DNA of 64,000 nucleotides, taken from Neolentinus lepideus HHB14362 ss-1 (taxonomy: Eukaryota > Basidiomycota > Agaricomycetes > Gloeophyllales > Gloeophyllaceae). Both the position numbers and the translations under genes were made by a program. Positions 39,873 to 51,959 of the stretch are shown here, in pieces; within the stretch, counting starts at the first letter, position 1, and each line of letters starts with the position of its first letter. The DNA lies in NCBI GenBank assembly GCA_001632425.1, contig KV425560.1, forward strand, positions 220,989 to 284,988. The letters are read 5' to 3'. The notes under the pieces are model-generated. The model did not search any database. It was not told where the DNA came from and saw nothing but the letters and a program-made list of their open reading frames with translations.

Positions 39873-41488
39873 CATTTTCCCGTCTAGGACCCCCCCTCCA
39901 AAGTCATCTATCTTCTATGGAAGAGATCAAGAGATTGCAGATGCTGTCACTCTTCTGACTTCTGGGTCTGACTCTCAGCCCAATCTGGCCATACTTGGTT
40001 CTGGTGGCATGGGCAAGACCACATGTGCACTGGCCATTCTTCATCACCCTATTGCCAAGCACATTTTGGGGAACAGTCCTACTTTGTCCCCTGTGAATCA
40101 GCTGGCAATGCTGACCAACTAGCATTACATATTGTCACTGTCTTGGCAGTTCAAAGGCAGAAGAAAGAAGATCTCTTGACAGGCATAGATTCATTCCTCA
40201 GGAAAAGATCAAGAACATTGGTGGTTTTGGATAATTTTGAAACACCTTACTACCAAGAAGGTATTAACCAGCCTGTGGTGGAAATCCTGGATAGAATAGT
40301 AAGCATCCTGCAGGTCTCCCTCATTCTGACAATGAGGGCTGGCACTGCCCCAGTTGGGATACAATGGGATAAAAGTATTGCATTGGGTGGATTGTCCTTG
40401 GAGGCTTCAAGACAGGCCTTTCTAGCCTGCAGCCATGCAAACACCAACCAGGCTGCAATAGACCAGCTTTTACATGAGATGGATCACATTCCACTTGATA
40501 TCAAACTCATCTCGAGCTTGGCTCAATTGGACTCAGTAGAAAATCGTCTGAAGGAGTGCAAAAGAGGATGACTGCATTATTGGCAGAGTCTGGGAATGAC
40601 AGGCTGAATAATATGGAAGTCTCCACAGACTTCTCCCTCCAGGCCAAGGTTATTCAGGATTCTCAAGATGCAATTCCTCTTCTGGCCCTTATCTCATACC
40701 TTCCAGAAGGCTTGCTCATGGCTTCAAAGACATTGGAGGCAAAGACACCACACATGAGCCACAGGTCTCAAGCAGTACAAGCACTTAGACAGGCAGTTCT
40801 CATTCAAGACTCTGAAGACCATATGAATGTCCTCTCCCCAATTAGGCACTACATCTGCAAGAAGTATCCTTTTGGACCAGTTCATAGGCATGCACTTGAA
40901 GATCACTACATCGCTCTCATCGATAAGTATGATCAAGAGCACAATGACATCTTGCTGATGGAAAGTGCAAACATCATTGCCATCATAATGCAGGCATGCC
41001 ATGATAAGAAAGCAGGGAAGACACTTCTGGAAGCAGGATACCAGATGTCACAGTTCCTGTTTGATCACAGACCCACAACAGAACTACTCCACAGTATTAA
41101 GGAAGCAGGTACCAAAACAATAGGTCAAGTATTTCAAGCAAAGTGTCAATACCTGATTGCAATGAATCTCTATCTGCAGAGCCATTATGCTGCTGTGAAG
41201 CAAGGGATCCAAGCAGCATTACTGATATTCCAAGACATTGGGGATAGACCGGGAGCAGCCCAGTGTCTTCAGAGCCTGAGTAATCTCCTGCAGATGGAAA
41301 GCAGGTATGAAGAGGCAAGGGTCAAGCTGGAGGAGGCTATGAGGCAATTTCAAGATATTGGTGGTAGACTTGGAGCAGCCCAGTGTCTGCGAAGCCTGGG
41401 TGATATCCTGCAGATGGAAACCAGGTATGAAGAGGCAAGGGTGGGATTGGAAGAAGTGAAGAAACCAATTTTAATAAATAGTACTTAG
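39873..41488 (+). pseudogene. NLR-like NB-ARC plus TPR gene, frameshifted and truncated
   Basis: After a likely acceptor at 39872 the frame reads FYGRDQEI and the P-loop LGSGGMGKTTCALAIL. It shifts by one base at a T/G run near 40,065-40,075 and goes on in another frame: SYFVPCESAGNADQL, Walker B TLVVLDNFET, SLILTMRAG, then LGGLSLEASRQAFL. A second shift near 40,562 leads to MTALLAESGNDRLNNMEVS, a winged-helix-like part (LLALISYLPEGLL), and two near-identical TPR units before a stop at 41486-41488. NB-ARC is an STAND-type NTPase switch; in fungi these proteins control non-self recognition and cell death. Two frameshifts, a broken 5' part and a TPR array cut to about two units make an active gene unlikely. 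GC is visibly lower than in neighbours. Confidence 0.8.
41231..41470 (+). repeat. Two tandem 120-bp TPR-coding repeats
   Basis: Starting at 41231 (caagacattgg) the sequence recurs at 41351 (caagatattgg) with about 90% identity by eye and an exact 120-bp step. Each unit codes for a 40-residue TPR (GAAQCL then LQMExRYEEARV). Full-length fungal NLRs often carry many such copies, which expand and contract by recombination. Confidence 0.85.
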
Positions 41489-41737
41489 ACTCCTCAGTGC
41501 ATGTTACTATACTAACATAAATATGCTTTGAACTAGCTCAAAATCACTGTTACCTACTTCAATGGTGACGCAACAGAATGATCACGAGCCCAATAAAATT
41601 CCGGGAGGGACATACATCCTCTTCTGTGTATTTATCTCTCAGGCAAAAGAAGAAATCTGTTATTATGTCTTGATTACCAGTACTTTTGGGCAAACCAACC
41701 TACTCAGCAAATCTGTCATTCTCACACCCGGTGATAC

Positions 41738-43614
41738 TCAAGTACGTCCCCGCTTCCGTTTCCTTTCCTCCACCCCATCTGGTACACCTTCTTTGCCCTC
41801 CTTAATCACCTTCTTTACAACTGTCTCCCACATGACATCATTCATGCTCTTAACCTTCCCCAGCTGGTCGCGCAGCTTCAACACCTCCGCCTCGAGCTCA
41901 GCAACGCGCGACTGCATCGAGACATTGGCACCGTTCGCTGTGGGCACCATTTGTTGAGTGAAATAGGCCTGGTCGCGGAAAAGCTCATCATCGGGATAGT
42001 CGCCGGGGTCTATGTATGAAGACTGTAATGCACGAGATAAGAAGTCAGCTAGGCAAATAAGAATTTCGAGGATAATGGCGTTCACGTACGTCATCCTGGA
42101 TCGGCAAAATCATCCCGACCTCCCTCGTCTCCCGCTTCCGAGGGTCTCGCGTCCTGTCGAACGGCACGACCGACCGTAGACTCATCACGTCGCCCTGCCC
42201 GACGTTGCGCGATCCGCTGCTGATCCCGATTTGAAGACTGACATGGCCCACAAGGTCTGGTGGTCGCAACATTGTGCTCAGGTGTGTGATGACGAGATCT
42301 TGGTGCGTGGATATTGTCCGGAGTGGTTGGTGGGAAGGAATGTCGAAGATGTGGATGATGCCGGATGCGGTGCCCGCAAGGAGAAGCGTGCAGGTGAGGG
42401 AGATGCAAAGGGCCGATATCCGTTGGCTGTCCAAGAGACATTAGGGTCGGAGACAACGCGCTTCCAGTTCGAGATTGAGATAAGAAGACTCACCCAACGT
42501 CTATAGATGCCTTCTTCGACGCGTCGCCGCTTTCATCACCTATCCTCACGATATCCGTCACCCCACCGCCCCCTACTGCTTCTACGATGGCGTTCTTAGC
42601 CGACTTGTTTTGCTTGAACAGGTTCATTTGGTAGATGGTGCCCTCGTCTCCTGATGATGACGCAAAAAAAACCCTTTCAGTTGGATCCCACGCTAAATGG
42701 GATATAGGACGCGGGAAGTGAAATGTCGTCAAGAGTGTCCGAGATCTCAAATCCCATAGCTATGAGAAATGATGTCAAAAGACTAAAGAGTAAGTGCGAT
42801 AATCGCTCACCTTCACCGTATGGTCTACGGAGCTTGTAAGTAGTCTACACGTTGGGAACTGCCCAACTCCGCAAACAACGTCCGTGACCGGCAGTGTATG
42901 ATCACTCAGCGTGCAGTACGGCACCGGCAGTTCGTTCTGCAAATTATCGTCTAGCAATCTTCGCATGGATTGTATCCAAAACGCTGCTGTCTAATATAAT
43001 GTCACGTACCTAGACACTTCCCATACGCTTACGCCAGAGTCTTCGCTCCCCGAAACGAGCGCGGCGCCGTCAGAGGTAAACTGGAGGACAGTGGCTTGCC
43101 GATAGTGCGCGTCCCATGCATTATACAGTACTCCGGATGAGATCTACTGTCAAACGCAGAATTCCATTTCGTCGATCAATCTTGCGAACGGAATAGAGAT
43201 GCGAAGAACTCGCCTCCCAGATGTATATTCGCCCCTGAGATGTACCACCAGCGAAGAACTGACCTTTCGGATCAACAGCGCAGCATGTTAATTTCTCTGG
43301 CAAGACGATCTTCAGAGCCAGTTGGTCCTACAAAATGGGGGGGTTAAGTTTTGCGTCAAAAGCGGGAGGATATGGATCCGTACTTTCTGGAAGTTGTAGA
43401 CGTTGAGTATAGACTTGTCATGTTGCGCCGCAAACATGATACCACCCAGTCCATCTCGAGATTCTGTCACAGCAAGACAGTGGGACCGCGTATTTGTTTG
43501 CTTGAATGAAGCCAGACTGGATCCGCTCTGGATGTCGTGAATATGGATCGATCCCGGACCTGCACCAGACGCAGAAGGAGCCGAAGCGCAGAGAATAACT
43601 TCGTGTAGTTTCAT
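41738..43614 (-). CDS. IPI3: WD40 protein IPI3/WDR18 (Rix1 complex)
   Basis: It starts at 43614 (MKLHEVILCASAP) and ends at TGA 41738-41740. WD40 repeats fill most of the protein: GSIHIHDIQSGSSLASFKQT, CAVDPKGQFFAGGTSQGRIY, LVSGSEDSGVSVWEV, LLTSSVDHTVKLWDL, PISHLAWDPTERVFFASS, and GTASGIIHIFDI. A C-terminal helix (MQSRVAELEAEVLKLRDQL) and a basic end (ERKRKRGRT) follow, as in WDR18/Ipi3. With Rix1 and Ipi1 it works in late 60S pre-ribosome maturation (ITS2 removal, Rea1 recruitment) in the nucleoplasm, and in yeast also in replication licensing. About seven introns are needed. It is divergent from the J-protein gene over 221 bp. Confidence 0.88.
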
Positions 43615-43835
43615 CGTCGTTATTGTCTGCGTCAGGTCACGAATGGCTGCAGAACAAAGAAATTACAGAGATCTAATTTGGATCTCGACATAGCACGTGG
43701 CAGCGGCGCCTTTGCGGGAAACTGTGGCGTCGGATGCATGCACTGAAGGTTCTTCAGCCTTCCAGACAGCTGTGCACTCTTGTATTTCCCTTCATTCATC
43801 GCCGCAAGCGTCTACCTTGACCCTCGCATCCACTC

Positions 43836-45339
43836 ATGACTGAGACAAACCTCTACGAGACCCTTGACATCGCAAAAGACGCGTCTCCTGATGACAGTGA
43901 GTCGTTTGCATGCGGATGCAGTCAGGATTATTGACCTGAATGTCAGTCAGACGAGCCTACAAGAAGGCAGCGCTGAAGACCCATCCGGACAGGCTTGGTC
44001 CTAATATTACTCCAGCAGAGAAGGCTGTAGCGGAAGAACAGTTCCGTAGAGTCAATCATGCGTACGAGGTGTTGAACAACCCAGAAAACCGTAGGGTGCG
44101 CACCTCTATTCTCCTGCAAGTGATGGAGATACTGAACAAACGCGGTATATACAGATTTATGACATGTATGGACGATGGCCTCCCCCGAACGCTACCGAAG
44201 AACCTCAGCCTCGCGCAAGTACGCACCAAGGCAACCCATGGGGCGCCTTCGACTCTCCCTTCTCCGATCCCTTCTTCAACTTCACCGACCCATTCGGTGG
44301 GTCCCGCCGCCACTTTGCCTTCACCGATCCATTCGAACTGTTCAACTCCATCTTCGGCGACATCCACCGCCGGTCGTTCGACGACCCATTTCTCAATGAA
44401 CTTCCTGCACCATTTGGAGGCGCTCGGAGGAGTAGAGATCCGTTTGATGCTTTCGGTGGCGGGTCCATGATGTCGCCGTTCGGTGGGTTGTTGGGAAGTA
44501 GCATGTTCAGCCCGTTCCAGCAGATGGCGGACAGCAGGAATGCGAATATGCGCTCGGCGTCGTTTACCAGTATCGGCTTCGACAACGGTCAGGAGCGCCA
44601 GTGGGTGAGCCAGAGCAAGATGACGCGGACGATCAATGGTGTCACGGAGAGTGTGTGGAAGAGAACCGATTCAGACGTCAGTCGTCCCAAATTCATCCGA
44701 ACGGTTTTCCAATCCATTCACATGTCTGTCTGCAGGGCAATGAACACGTTACGCTAACCTACCCCGACGGACGCCAGCGCTATACCATCAATGGTGTCGA
44801 GCAACCCGCTGATCAGGACAATCGGTACCTTCAAGACTCCCGACCCGACCGCTACCTTCCCCCGCCCACACAGCAGCCTGCCCAGGTGCCTTTCACGCCT
44901 CCGCCTTCATACTATGCAGAACCCAAGCCTCAAAGATCCGGCTACGAGCCAGAGCCCCGTCATTCCTCCTCGTCGAGGCATTCTTACTCCTCTTCTCACG
45001 CCCCTTCTCAGCAGCCTCCGCACCCGTACTACGCTGCCGGCCATTTCCAAGGCGGGTACCCAGAGTCTACGTTGCACCGAAGCTCGGTCAGACACTCGAT
45101 GGAGGAAGACCACGAGCCCGTAATCCCAGACGCAGTGCCCATCCAGGACATGGGTGTACACCCTCCTCCGCCACTGCCAGCGGAGGAAAATCCACGTAAG
45201 TACTGTCGCCTTCAGCTAGGCCGTTGATCCTCATTAAAGCTTTCTAGAGCACGCGTATGACGGCTTTTACAACCGCCACAGAGACCACCGCGATCGCGAC
45301 GAGGGCTCGCAGAAGAAGCATTGGTGGAGACGGTGGTAA
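43836..45339 (+). CDS. J-domain co-chaperone (DNAJB6-like, type II)
   Basis: It starts at ATG 43836 (MTETNLYETLDIAKDASPDD). A J domain with the HPD motif (KTHPDRLGP) and FRRVNHAYEVLNNPENRR is completed across an intron to IYDMYGRW. A Gly/Phe-rich region follows, with repeated DPF motifs (FSDPFFNFTDPFGG, SFDDPFLNE, SRDPFDAFGGG), then SFTSIGFDNG and NGVTESVWKRTDSDG, as in DNAJB2/6-type proteins. The tail is Pro/Ser/Tyr-rich and ends KKHWWRRW at TAA 45337-45339. It should stimulate Hsp70 ATPase and hold misfolded proteins. A further downstream exon was tried but gives an immediate TGA. Confidence 0.9.
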
Positions 45340-45787
45340 GCTTTGTCAGTCTTTGTGGTTGCGAGTCAACTGATCTCTCACTGCCAGAATTGTGGGAGGT
45401 AGGACGGACGCTGGGTCGAAACTGAGTAAACTGTTTAAGGGAGGACGTCATGAGCATGGTGTGAAGAATCATTTTACGAGATTGTGAGGACTGTCGGAGG
45501 ATCGTTGTCGTGTGTATCGATTGGAAGTCTGGCAAACTTGTTTCACCCTTGCATTCTGTACTGTATGATAGGTTTCGATTGTTGCGTTCTACTATGATGC
45601 CATCTTGTATTCGTATTACCCTTACCTCGTTCTGCTATGTCGGATAGTCGCTAATCCATGTTATAGAATGTTCGAAGAAAAATAATAAGCCGCAACGTGC
45701 GATATTTGTGATGCGGGGAAGAGGATTACGGCGCGAAGGGATGGGTGCTGCACTGATTTTCGTCAAACCAGGGTACAACCGAAGTAT
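45340..45787. other. Convergent intergenic spacer, 448 bp
   Basis: The two stop codons face each other. The sequence holds the 3' ends of both genes, with AT-rich patches near 45,600-45,700. No coding signature is seen. Confidence 0.5.
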
Positions 45788-46500
45788 CTAACTGGATTCC
45801 TCTGAGGATGCTGCCTTGTATTTATTGGGATCAGTGCCGTGATGGGGATGGTTGACCAAGTTGAACCTAACGCAAGAGTCAATCTCGAAAGGTGGGATAT
45901 GCATGAATATCACGAACCATGGGAAAGCGGCTGGAGGTGTCGTCAGTAATATTATATTTGATAGAAACAAATCACGTACCAAACTTGAGTTGAGAGAAGA
46001 CAGAGTTCGAGTACGCAGCGTTCTGAACCCACTCGGGCTGAGGAGACTCGCCATAGAGAGGCTTGCCCTCTTTGGCTCGCTGGCTAAGCTCAGCAAAGTC
46101 CATTTCCTCCTCTCGCTTGTTCTCGGACCAGCCCCAGAAGCGGACTGCGCGAGGAGGACATCAGCAAGAAGACGGTTGGCATACACCGAGCTACTGACAA
46201 CTCGATCTCTGGTATGCGAACAGGAAACCACCGAGGAAACCAGCTACACCACCGACGCGAAAAGACATACGTCTAGGAAGCTTCAATGGGTCTGCCAGAT
46301 CTGTGCGAATATTTCAATTTCTGCAAGGACATGCTCGTGAAGCGGACCGGCGCACCCCAGAGGTACAAGGCAGTCGGGAAAGCAGCAGTGAGGACGCCCC
46401 AGGCGGCAAAGTCAGAGGGGCGCATGTAGCGCAGGACACGACCCGCGTGGGGGTCGGCATCGATGAGCGGGTAGGGGGTGTCGACGACCTTCTGAGGCAT
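45788..46500 (-). CDS. Mitochondrial complex I 21-kDa accessory subunit (NUXM-type)
   Basis: It starts at 46500 (MPQKVVDTPYPLIDADPHAG) and ends at TAG 45788-45790. The N-terminal part reads RVLRYMRPSDFAAWG with a hydrophobic helix (LTAAFPTALYLWG). After introns come RRMSFRVGGVAGFLGGFLFA, a second membrane helix, and then WGWSENKREEEMD and HPHHGTDPNKYK. This matches fungal NADH:ubiquinone oxidoreductase 21-kDa subunits (N-terminal plus C-terminal Pfam pair), peripheral-to-membrane accessory subunits of complex I in the inner mitochondrial membrane. It is divergent from the nucleoporin gene, start codons 179 bp apart. Confidence 0.88.
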
Positions 46501-46679
46501 GGTAGACGCTGTTCCGAGGGTGGCCGGCGACGTCCAGGACGGCGAGCACGCTGGTTTAGGGCAGGCGCCTGCCCTAAAGATGTGGCGGTTGTAGTTGTGG
46601 CCACAGCAGCATCGTGTCTCAGCTCCGCGCACAACAAAACGCGTCTCCCGACGCCGCCACCCGCTGTATTTCTGCAACC

Positions 46680-49600
46680 ATGAGCGCCATTCGCAACACA
46701 AACCGCAGCGCTCTCCGTACCAGCAGATCATCGCCTTATGCGCGCCCGGCCGACAAGAAATCGGTAATGTCCTTGTTATCCATGTGGTTGGGCACCGCTA
46801 ACTCTGTGATCTATTACAGTCTTGGAGTTTATCCGAATTTTGGAGTTATCTCAATCCATTTAGGTCTTTTTCACCGACTCGAGAGGAGCCTCCAGAGGGT
46901 GCTACGAATGAACAGGATGGAGGTCGTCCGGCATCAGCAGAGCCGTCCACCAGCGGCGCTCGCCAGAATTCACCAGCCACTGGCCACAGGGTGCGAACGG
47001 ACGCGTCTATCTACATGCTCTTCTGCTCAATGTTTCATTCAGGTCAGGTTCGCAGATCTCCCAGAGTCTCCGCCGCGACACCAGTCTGCTCCTCCGGCTA
47101 CCCCAGCGCCGCCTCCTCCGGCTACCCCAGCGCCACCTCCCCCGTCTTACCGGCAGCCTCCCCAAGTACCACCACCACAGCAACCTCGAAAGCGGCTGTT
47201 CCCACCGGTAACTCGCCCACAACCCGAACTTCCTTTCAAATTCGATCCCTCTAAACTGCCCACACCTCCGCCACCACCTGGATCAGAAGCGAGTCTGCAG
47301 CCGTCTGACACGAATGGTTCTACTAGCAACAGAGATACTGTGGTTCAGTATCTTCAAGAAGCGAAAGGAAGGAAACTTAATCCTGTCGAAATTGCCGGAA
47401 TTGTATCATTATTGAAGGAAGATGGTCCAGGTACTACATCAGACATTCTTGTTATTGCCGCCATTCTAACATATGTGCAGAGGATGCCGATTCTGAGCCC
47501 TTCCGATTCCAGAGCGTTAGCCCTGGGCCCTCTGCTACACTATCGACCAGCGCCACACCACAGCCGACAAAGTCAGGCCGACTTCTCGCGAAGAATCCCA
47601 ATGGCGTCTACAAGTGGCAGGGTGCTGGAAGCGCACGACCAAAGCATCGATATCATTCGCCTGGCTTTGGTCAACCGCGAGCGTCGTCTTCCAGGATCAA
47701 ACTCTCTCCGCCGAAGGCGCCGGTGGCTGAGGCCACAAAGCGGCGGCGCGTTGGTCCCGACGCCGAAACCTCTACAGCTCAACCCGTCGCCCCCTCTCCT
47801 CCACTCCCAACATCAGCCAATGGCCCTGCAGCGCCGATCACCAACGGTATAACCCCGGCCATCAATGGCACGTCCGCAGCGCCCAAAATGAACGGCACGA
47901 GTTCGCTGCCTCGCATCCACACCTCCGGTCCCACTCATCACCATAAAGCCACAACTCCCGTGCGACCCTCGCCTCTACGCCAGGCGTGGAGCAGCAGCGA
48001 AGAGCCCCCGTCGCCTCCGCCCCAAGCACCCAAGCAGACGCGGGCTGCGGCGTTTATGCAAGAGCTTATCGAGGAGTTCTCGCCGAAGAAGTCCGACGTG
48101 GCGAATCCGTACCAGCAGATGATGCCGCCCCGCGCGAATCCGAAGAAGGTGACGGTGGTCAGGAAGACGCGGTCAGCGGCTGCGAAGGAGAGGGAGGAGC
48201 AAGACGCAGAACGCAAGGAGAGGGAGGAGAGGGAGAGGGAGAAGCAGAAGCAGAGGGATAGGGAGAGGAACAGGGAAACACAGAAGAAGAAAGCGCCTAG
48301 TAGGTTATCTGGGCAGGCGATTATTGAAGCGACGGTGCCCAAGGTATGTCTTTTGACCGTCGTGCCTTTCCTTCGTAGCTGATGTTCATCCAGGGGAGTA
48401 AACGTGCTCGCCCACCTCCCGAACTGCTGGCCAAGAGTCAGCTGAAAGATTCGGCTCCATCTTCTGCTGGCGCTCCGTCACCTCGTGCGAGTCAGCGCTT
48501 AAAGTCGCCGTCTCCCACACCCGCAGAGCAGAAGAAGTCTGCCGCCCAAGTCGAGGAAGTTGTGGACGAAGAAGAGCCAGCAGCCAAGAAGCAAAAGAAA
48601 GAGCCCTCGCCACCGACTCGCAGCTCTGCCCAGACTCCAGACATAGTGGAGATCGACGAGGACGTGGACATGTCGTCGTCCAAGGCGCCCGCCCCGTCGT
48701 TGTTCACCCAGCCTTCCGAGGTGGTGGAACCCATAGAGTCTACTGATCGCTCGAGCCCTCCCAAGGCCATCTCACCTACCGGCTCGGGCAGTCTGTATGG
48801 TGGCATAAACGGCACTGGCATTGGGCTCCGTCCTGCGTTTGGGCTGAAGTCTACAGCGCCGAAGGAGCCTTCGAAGCTCCGGTATAGCTATCAGGCGGAG
48901 AGTGACGGGGAGAGTTCAACCTCTCTCAAGGGGCGAAAACCTTCACCCAAGAGCACGTCTGTCCCAGTACCACCTGTTACAGCTTCTTCTGGTTCGCTGC
49001 TTGGCTCCTCCCGTGCGCCATCACCTGCTCCCGCCAATGATTCGTTGTTTGGCTCCTCTGCACCCTCCGCCTCTACTGCGGCTAGTGATACTATTTTCGG
49101 TTCATCTGCCGCTCCTCCGCCTGCTGCTCCTAGCAGGTCATTGTTTGGCTCATCCGCAGTCGCAGCGCCCCCGCCTGCTTCTAATGGGCCATCCTTTGGT
49201 TCATCCAGCACTCCAGCAACTGGTGCGCCCAGCGGATCATTGTTTGACTCTTCCAGTACTTCCTCCACCGGTGGCTCATCCACTGCATCACTATCTGGGT
49301 CTTCCAAAGCTTCATCGTTCGCTACCCGTCTCGCCAACTTGGGTGGCACTCGTGTGTTAAGGACCGGTGCCCGCGCTGCGAGGTCTAATGCTGCCCCGAG
49401 TCCCCTTGGACCCCCCATTGACCTTGAATCATCTGTCAAGGCGGTGAAGGAAGCGAGCCCTGTTGTGGATGTGAAGATGGTGGATGCCCCCAAGGATGTC
49501 AAGCAAGATGCCCTAAATGTGGACGGCGCGTCATTGCCGGTGTTCAACTTCACTATCGAGCCATCGCTAGTCGGGTCAGGTTCTCACCTGAAAGCGAAGG

Positions 49601-50187
49601 ATGATGCTTTAGCTTTGCCAGCGTCATCCCTGCCGACATTCGATTTTACCAAATCTGCGAAGGCTTCTGCACCTACCCTGGCTGGACTGCAGTCTACTTC
49701 TGGCGGGTTCAACTGGGCGGCTGCTGGCATGAAGCCACCTGCTGCTGCGGGTTGGACGTGCTCTGTATGCATGGTTAGCAACAAGGCTGACGCGTCCAAG
49801 TGTGTCGCTTGTGAGGAGCCTGCCCCGACTGGTGCCGCAAAGGGTACAAAGACCTCTCCTCCGCCTGCCTCTGCACCTAAAGGAGGGTTTGATTGGGCGG
49901 CTGCCGGCATGAAGGCCCCTACTCCGTCGGGATGGACGTGCTCTGTGTGCATGGTCAGCAACAAGGCTGATGCAGTAAAATGTGTCGCTTGCGAAGAACC
50001 GGCACCCGCTAGAGCAGTAAAGTCAGAGCCAGCAAAGACTCCCGCTGCACCGATGGGGGGGTTCAACTGGGCAGCTGCAGGGATGAAGCCACCGGAGAAG
50101 ACTGGTACTTGGCTCTGCAACTACTGCATGTGCTCTAGCCCTGGCGATGCGGACAAGTGCGTCGTCTGCGAAGAGCCTCGGTTATGA
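46680..50187 (+). CDS. Nucleoporin with FG-like repeats and three RanBP2-type zinc fingers (Nup153/Nup1-like)
   Basis: It starts at ATG 46680 (MSAIRNTNRSALRTSRSSPY) and ends at TGA 50185-50187. The protein is long and disordered: Pro-rich early (PATPAPPPP repeats), a very charged helix near 48,170-48,290 (EREKQKQRDRERNRE), then SLFGSS-type FG repeats at about 49,000-49,300. Three copies of FxWAAAGMK plus a W-x-C-x2-C-x10-C-x2-C zinc finger (GWTCSVCMVSN...CVACEEPAP) end the protein. Such fingers bind Ran-GDP in vertebrate Nup153 and RanBP2. The layout suggests a basket nucleoporin. Early exons between 46,760 and 47,500 are the least sure. The first two fingers are almost identical; the third has diverged (TWLCNYCMC). 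Confidence 0.85.
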
Positions 50188-50445
50188 CGAACATAACAAT
50201 TGTGCATATTTATTCCTGCGGGTTGTGAACGTTGATGAATTGCATACTTGCTTTCTGCTATTCACTGCATATCTTTTCTCCTTCTCACTAGTGTATTTTG
50301 TAGTTAGTACAATCGTGGCTGGTCTTACAACATCGCAATAGTGTACATAAGTGCGGTTCTCTAGTAGCTACAATCTCCTCGCGTGTGCAATGAAACGATC
50401 AGCACGGCTCGCTCATTATTGAGCCGTTGCTATACATCCGGTTCT

Positions 50446-51959
50446 TCACGTTTTGGTTCTGTCCGTCTTCTTGAAATCAAGCCGGCGGGCGTATGATCCG
50501 TCTTCTGATTCACTGACAGAAGAGAGTTTGCGCTTGAGCCTGTTGGGCACGGGCGGAGGCGCCTTCACAGCCGGGCCTGGCGAGTCGAGGTCGACGTTGC
50601 CATCAACCTCCTCCAGAGTGCGCGTTGACTGCGCGCTGATCCGCGGCAATTTGGACGGGTGTGTGGGATTAGGGAGTGCGAAAAAGTACGGATGCGAGAG
50701 AGCCTATAATGAACCTTTGATTGTCAGCAAACAGGCAATCGGTAGAAATTAGATCTGACTGACGTCCTTAGCACTAATCCGTTTTCGGGGCTCGTAGATA
50801 AAGAACTTGGCGAGCAAGTTTAAACAATCCGCGGTGGCCGCGGTGAACAAGTCCCGCATAGGATGCTTCGGGAACTGGCCTACAGGAACGTAATCCGGCA
50901 GTTTCGTGTGGCCCTGATGTGTTGGCGTTTGAATGAGTGGGTTGCACCCGGGGCATAGATTGGATGCTCATGCTTACCGGCCATTCCTCCTCCGTTGGGG
51001 TGCCAAGCGCTCGGAAGATAGTTTTTAGTTGATCCATGTCGCTTTCGCCCGGCAGGTATGGGATTCGGAGCATTAACTCGGCGAATATGCAGCCGACAGA
51101 CCACATGTCGACCGCCGTGCTGTAGTATCGACATCCGAACAGGAGTTCTGGGGGCCGGTACCACCTATAAGACATGTCAAGGGCCTTTACCAGAGCGGGC
51201 AACCCGTCACATACCGTGTAATGACCTGACAGGTCATTTTATATCCGGGATCTGCGAAATCTCTCGCAAGACCAAAATCAGCGATTTTTAATTGCCCGTC
51301 AGCAGCAATAAGCAAGTTGTTGGGCTTTAAATCCTGAAAACCGGGTAAGAGAACACCCACTCTAAGAGACTTGCGCGACTTACTCGATGCAGGATGGAGT
51401 TCCTGTGACAGAACTCAAGACCGCGAAGGCACATCGCAATCCAACTTTTAATGTCCGCTGGAAGGAACACGAGGGACCTGTCTTTAATGATCATTTCTAG
51501 GTCCGTCTCCAACCATTCGAGCACCAAGTTCAGGTTCGTTTTGGACGAGAAGACATCCAGCAGCTACACAAGAGACAAAAGTTACATCGGTGGGGTCACG
51601 TGGACACAGGCTACTTACTGCAATAACATTCTGGTGTTGCAGCTCTCGCAGGAATTTGACTTCACGGATGGCGGACATATCCAACCCATCCTTCATGGCA
51701 CCGACCTTGATCTTCTTTATGGCAACTTTCCGTCCAGTCTTGGCCTCACGACCTTGACGGAAGGATAAGCATCATATTGTATAGTGTAAGCACAATCACG
51801 ATGCGTAGTCACCTTGGTACACCACAGCGTAAGTGCCCTCTCCAACTTTCTTCTCCTTCGCCCTGCATACGTGTCCATGATGCAAGCTCGTGTCTTCGAG
51901 ATATACCAGACATACCATTGCTTCTGCCTTTCATAGTTTGCCTTCTCTACGGCATCCAT
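50446..51959 (-). CDS. KIN28: Cyclin-dependent kinase CDK7/KIN28 (TFIIH kinase)
   Basis: It starts at 51959 ([12 protein letters not shown]) and ends at TGA 50446-50448. Kinase motifs in order: the Gly-loop region in small early exons near 51,800; the CDK7-type helix [18 protein letters not shown]; catalytic loop [20 protein letters not shown]-loop [38 protein letters not shown]; and [21 protein letters not shown] and [13 protein letters not shown] single out CDK7/Kin28/Mcs6, the TFIIH kinase that phosphorylates Ser5 of the RNA polymerase II tail and can act as a CDK-activating kinase. The C-terminal extension is basic and Pro-rich ([14 protein letters not shown]). Pro replaces the usual Ala in RxPE (RPPE). 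About eight introns are needed. Confidence 0.93.

Noticed and set aside
45340..45487. Extra 3' exon of the J-protein
   Set aside because: Splicing at the GTAAGC donor creates an immediate TGA; the unspliced TAA at 45337 is simpler.
48891..49553. 220-residue minus-strand open frame
   Set aside because: It is antisense to the FG-repeat region of the nucleoporin; low complexity explains its length.
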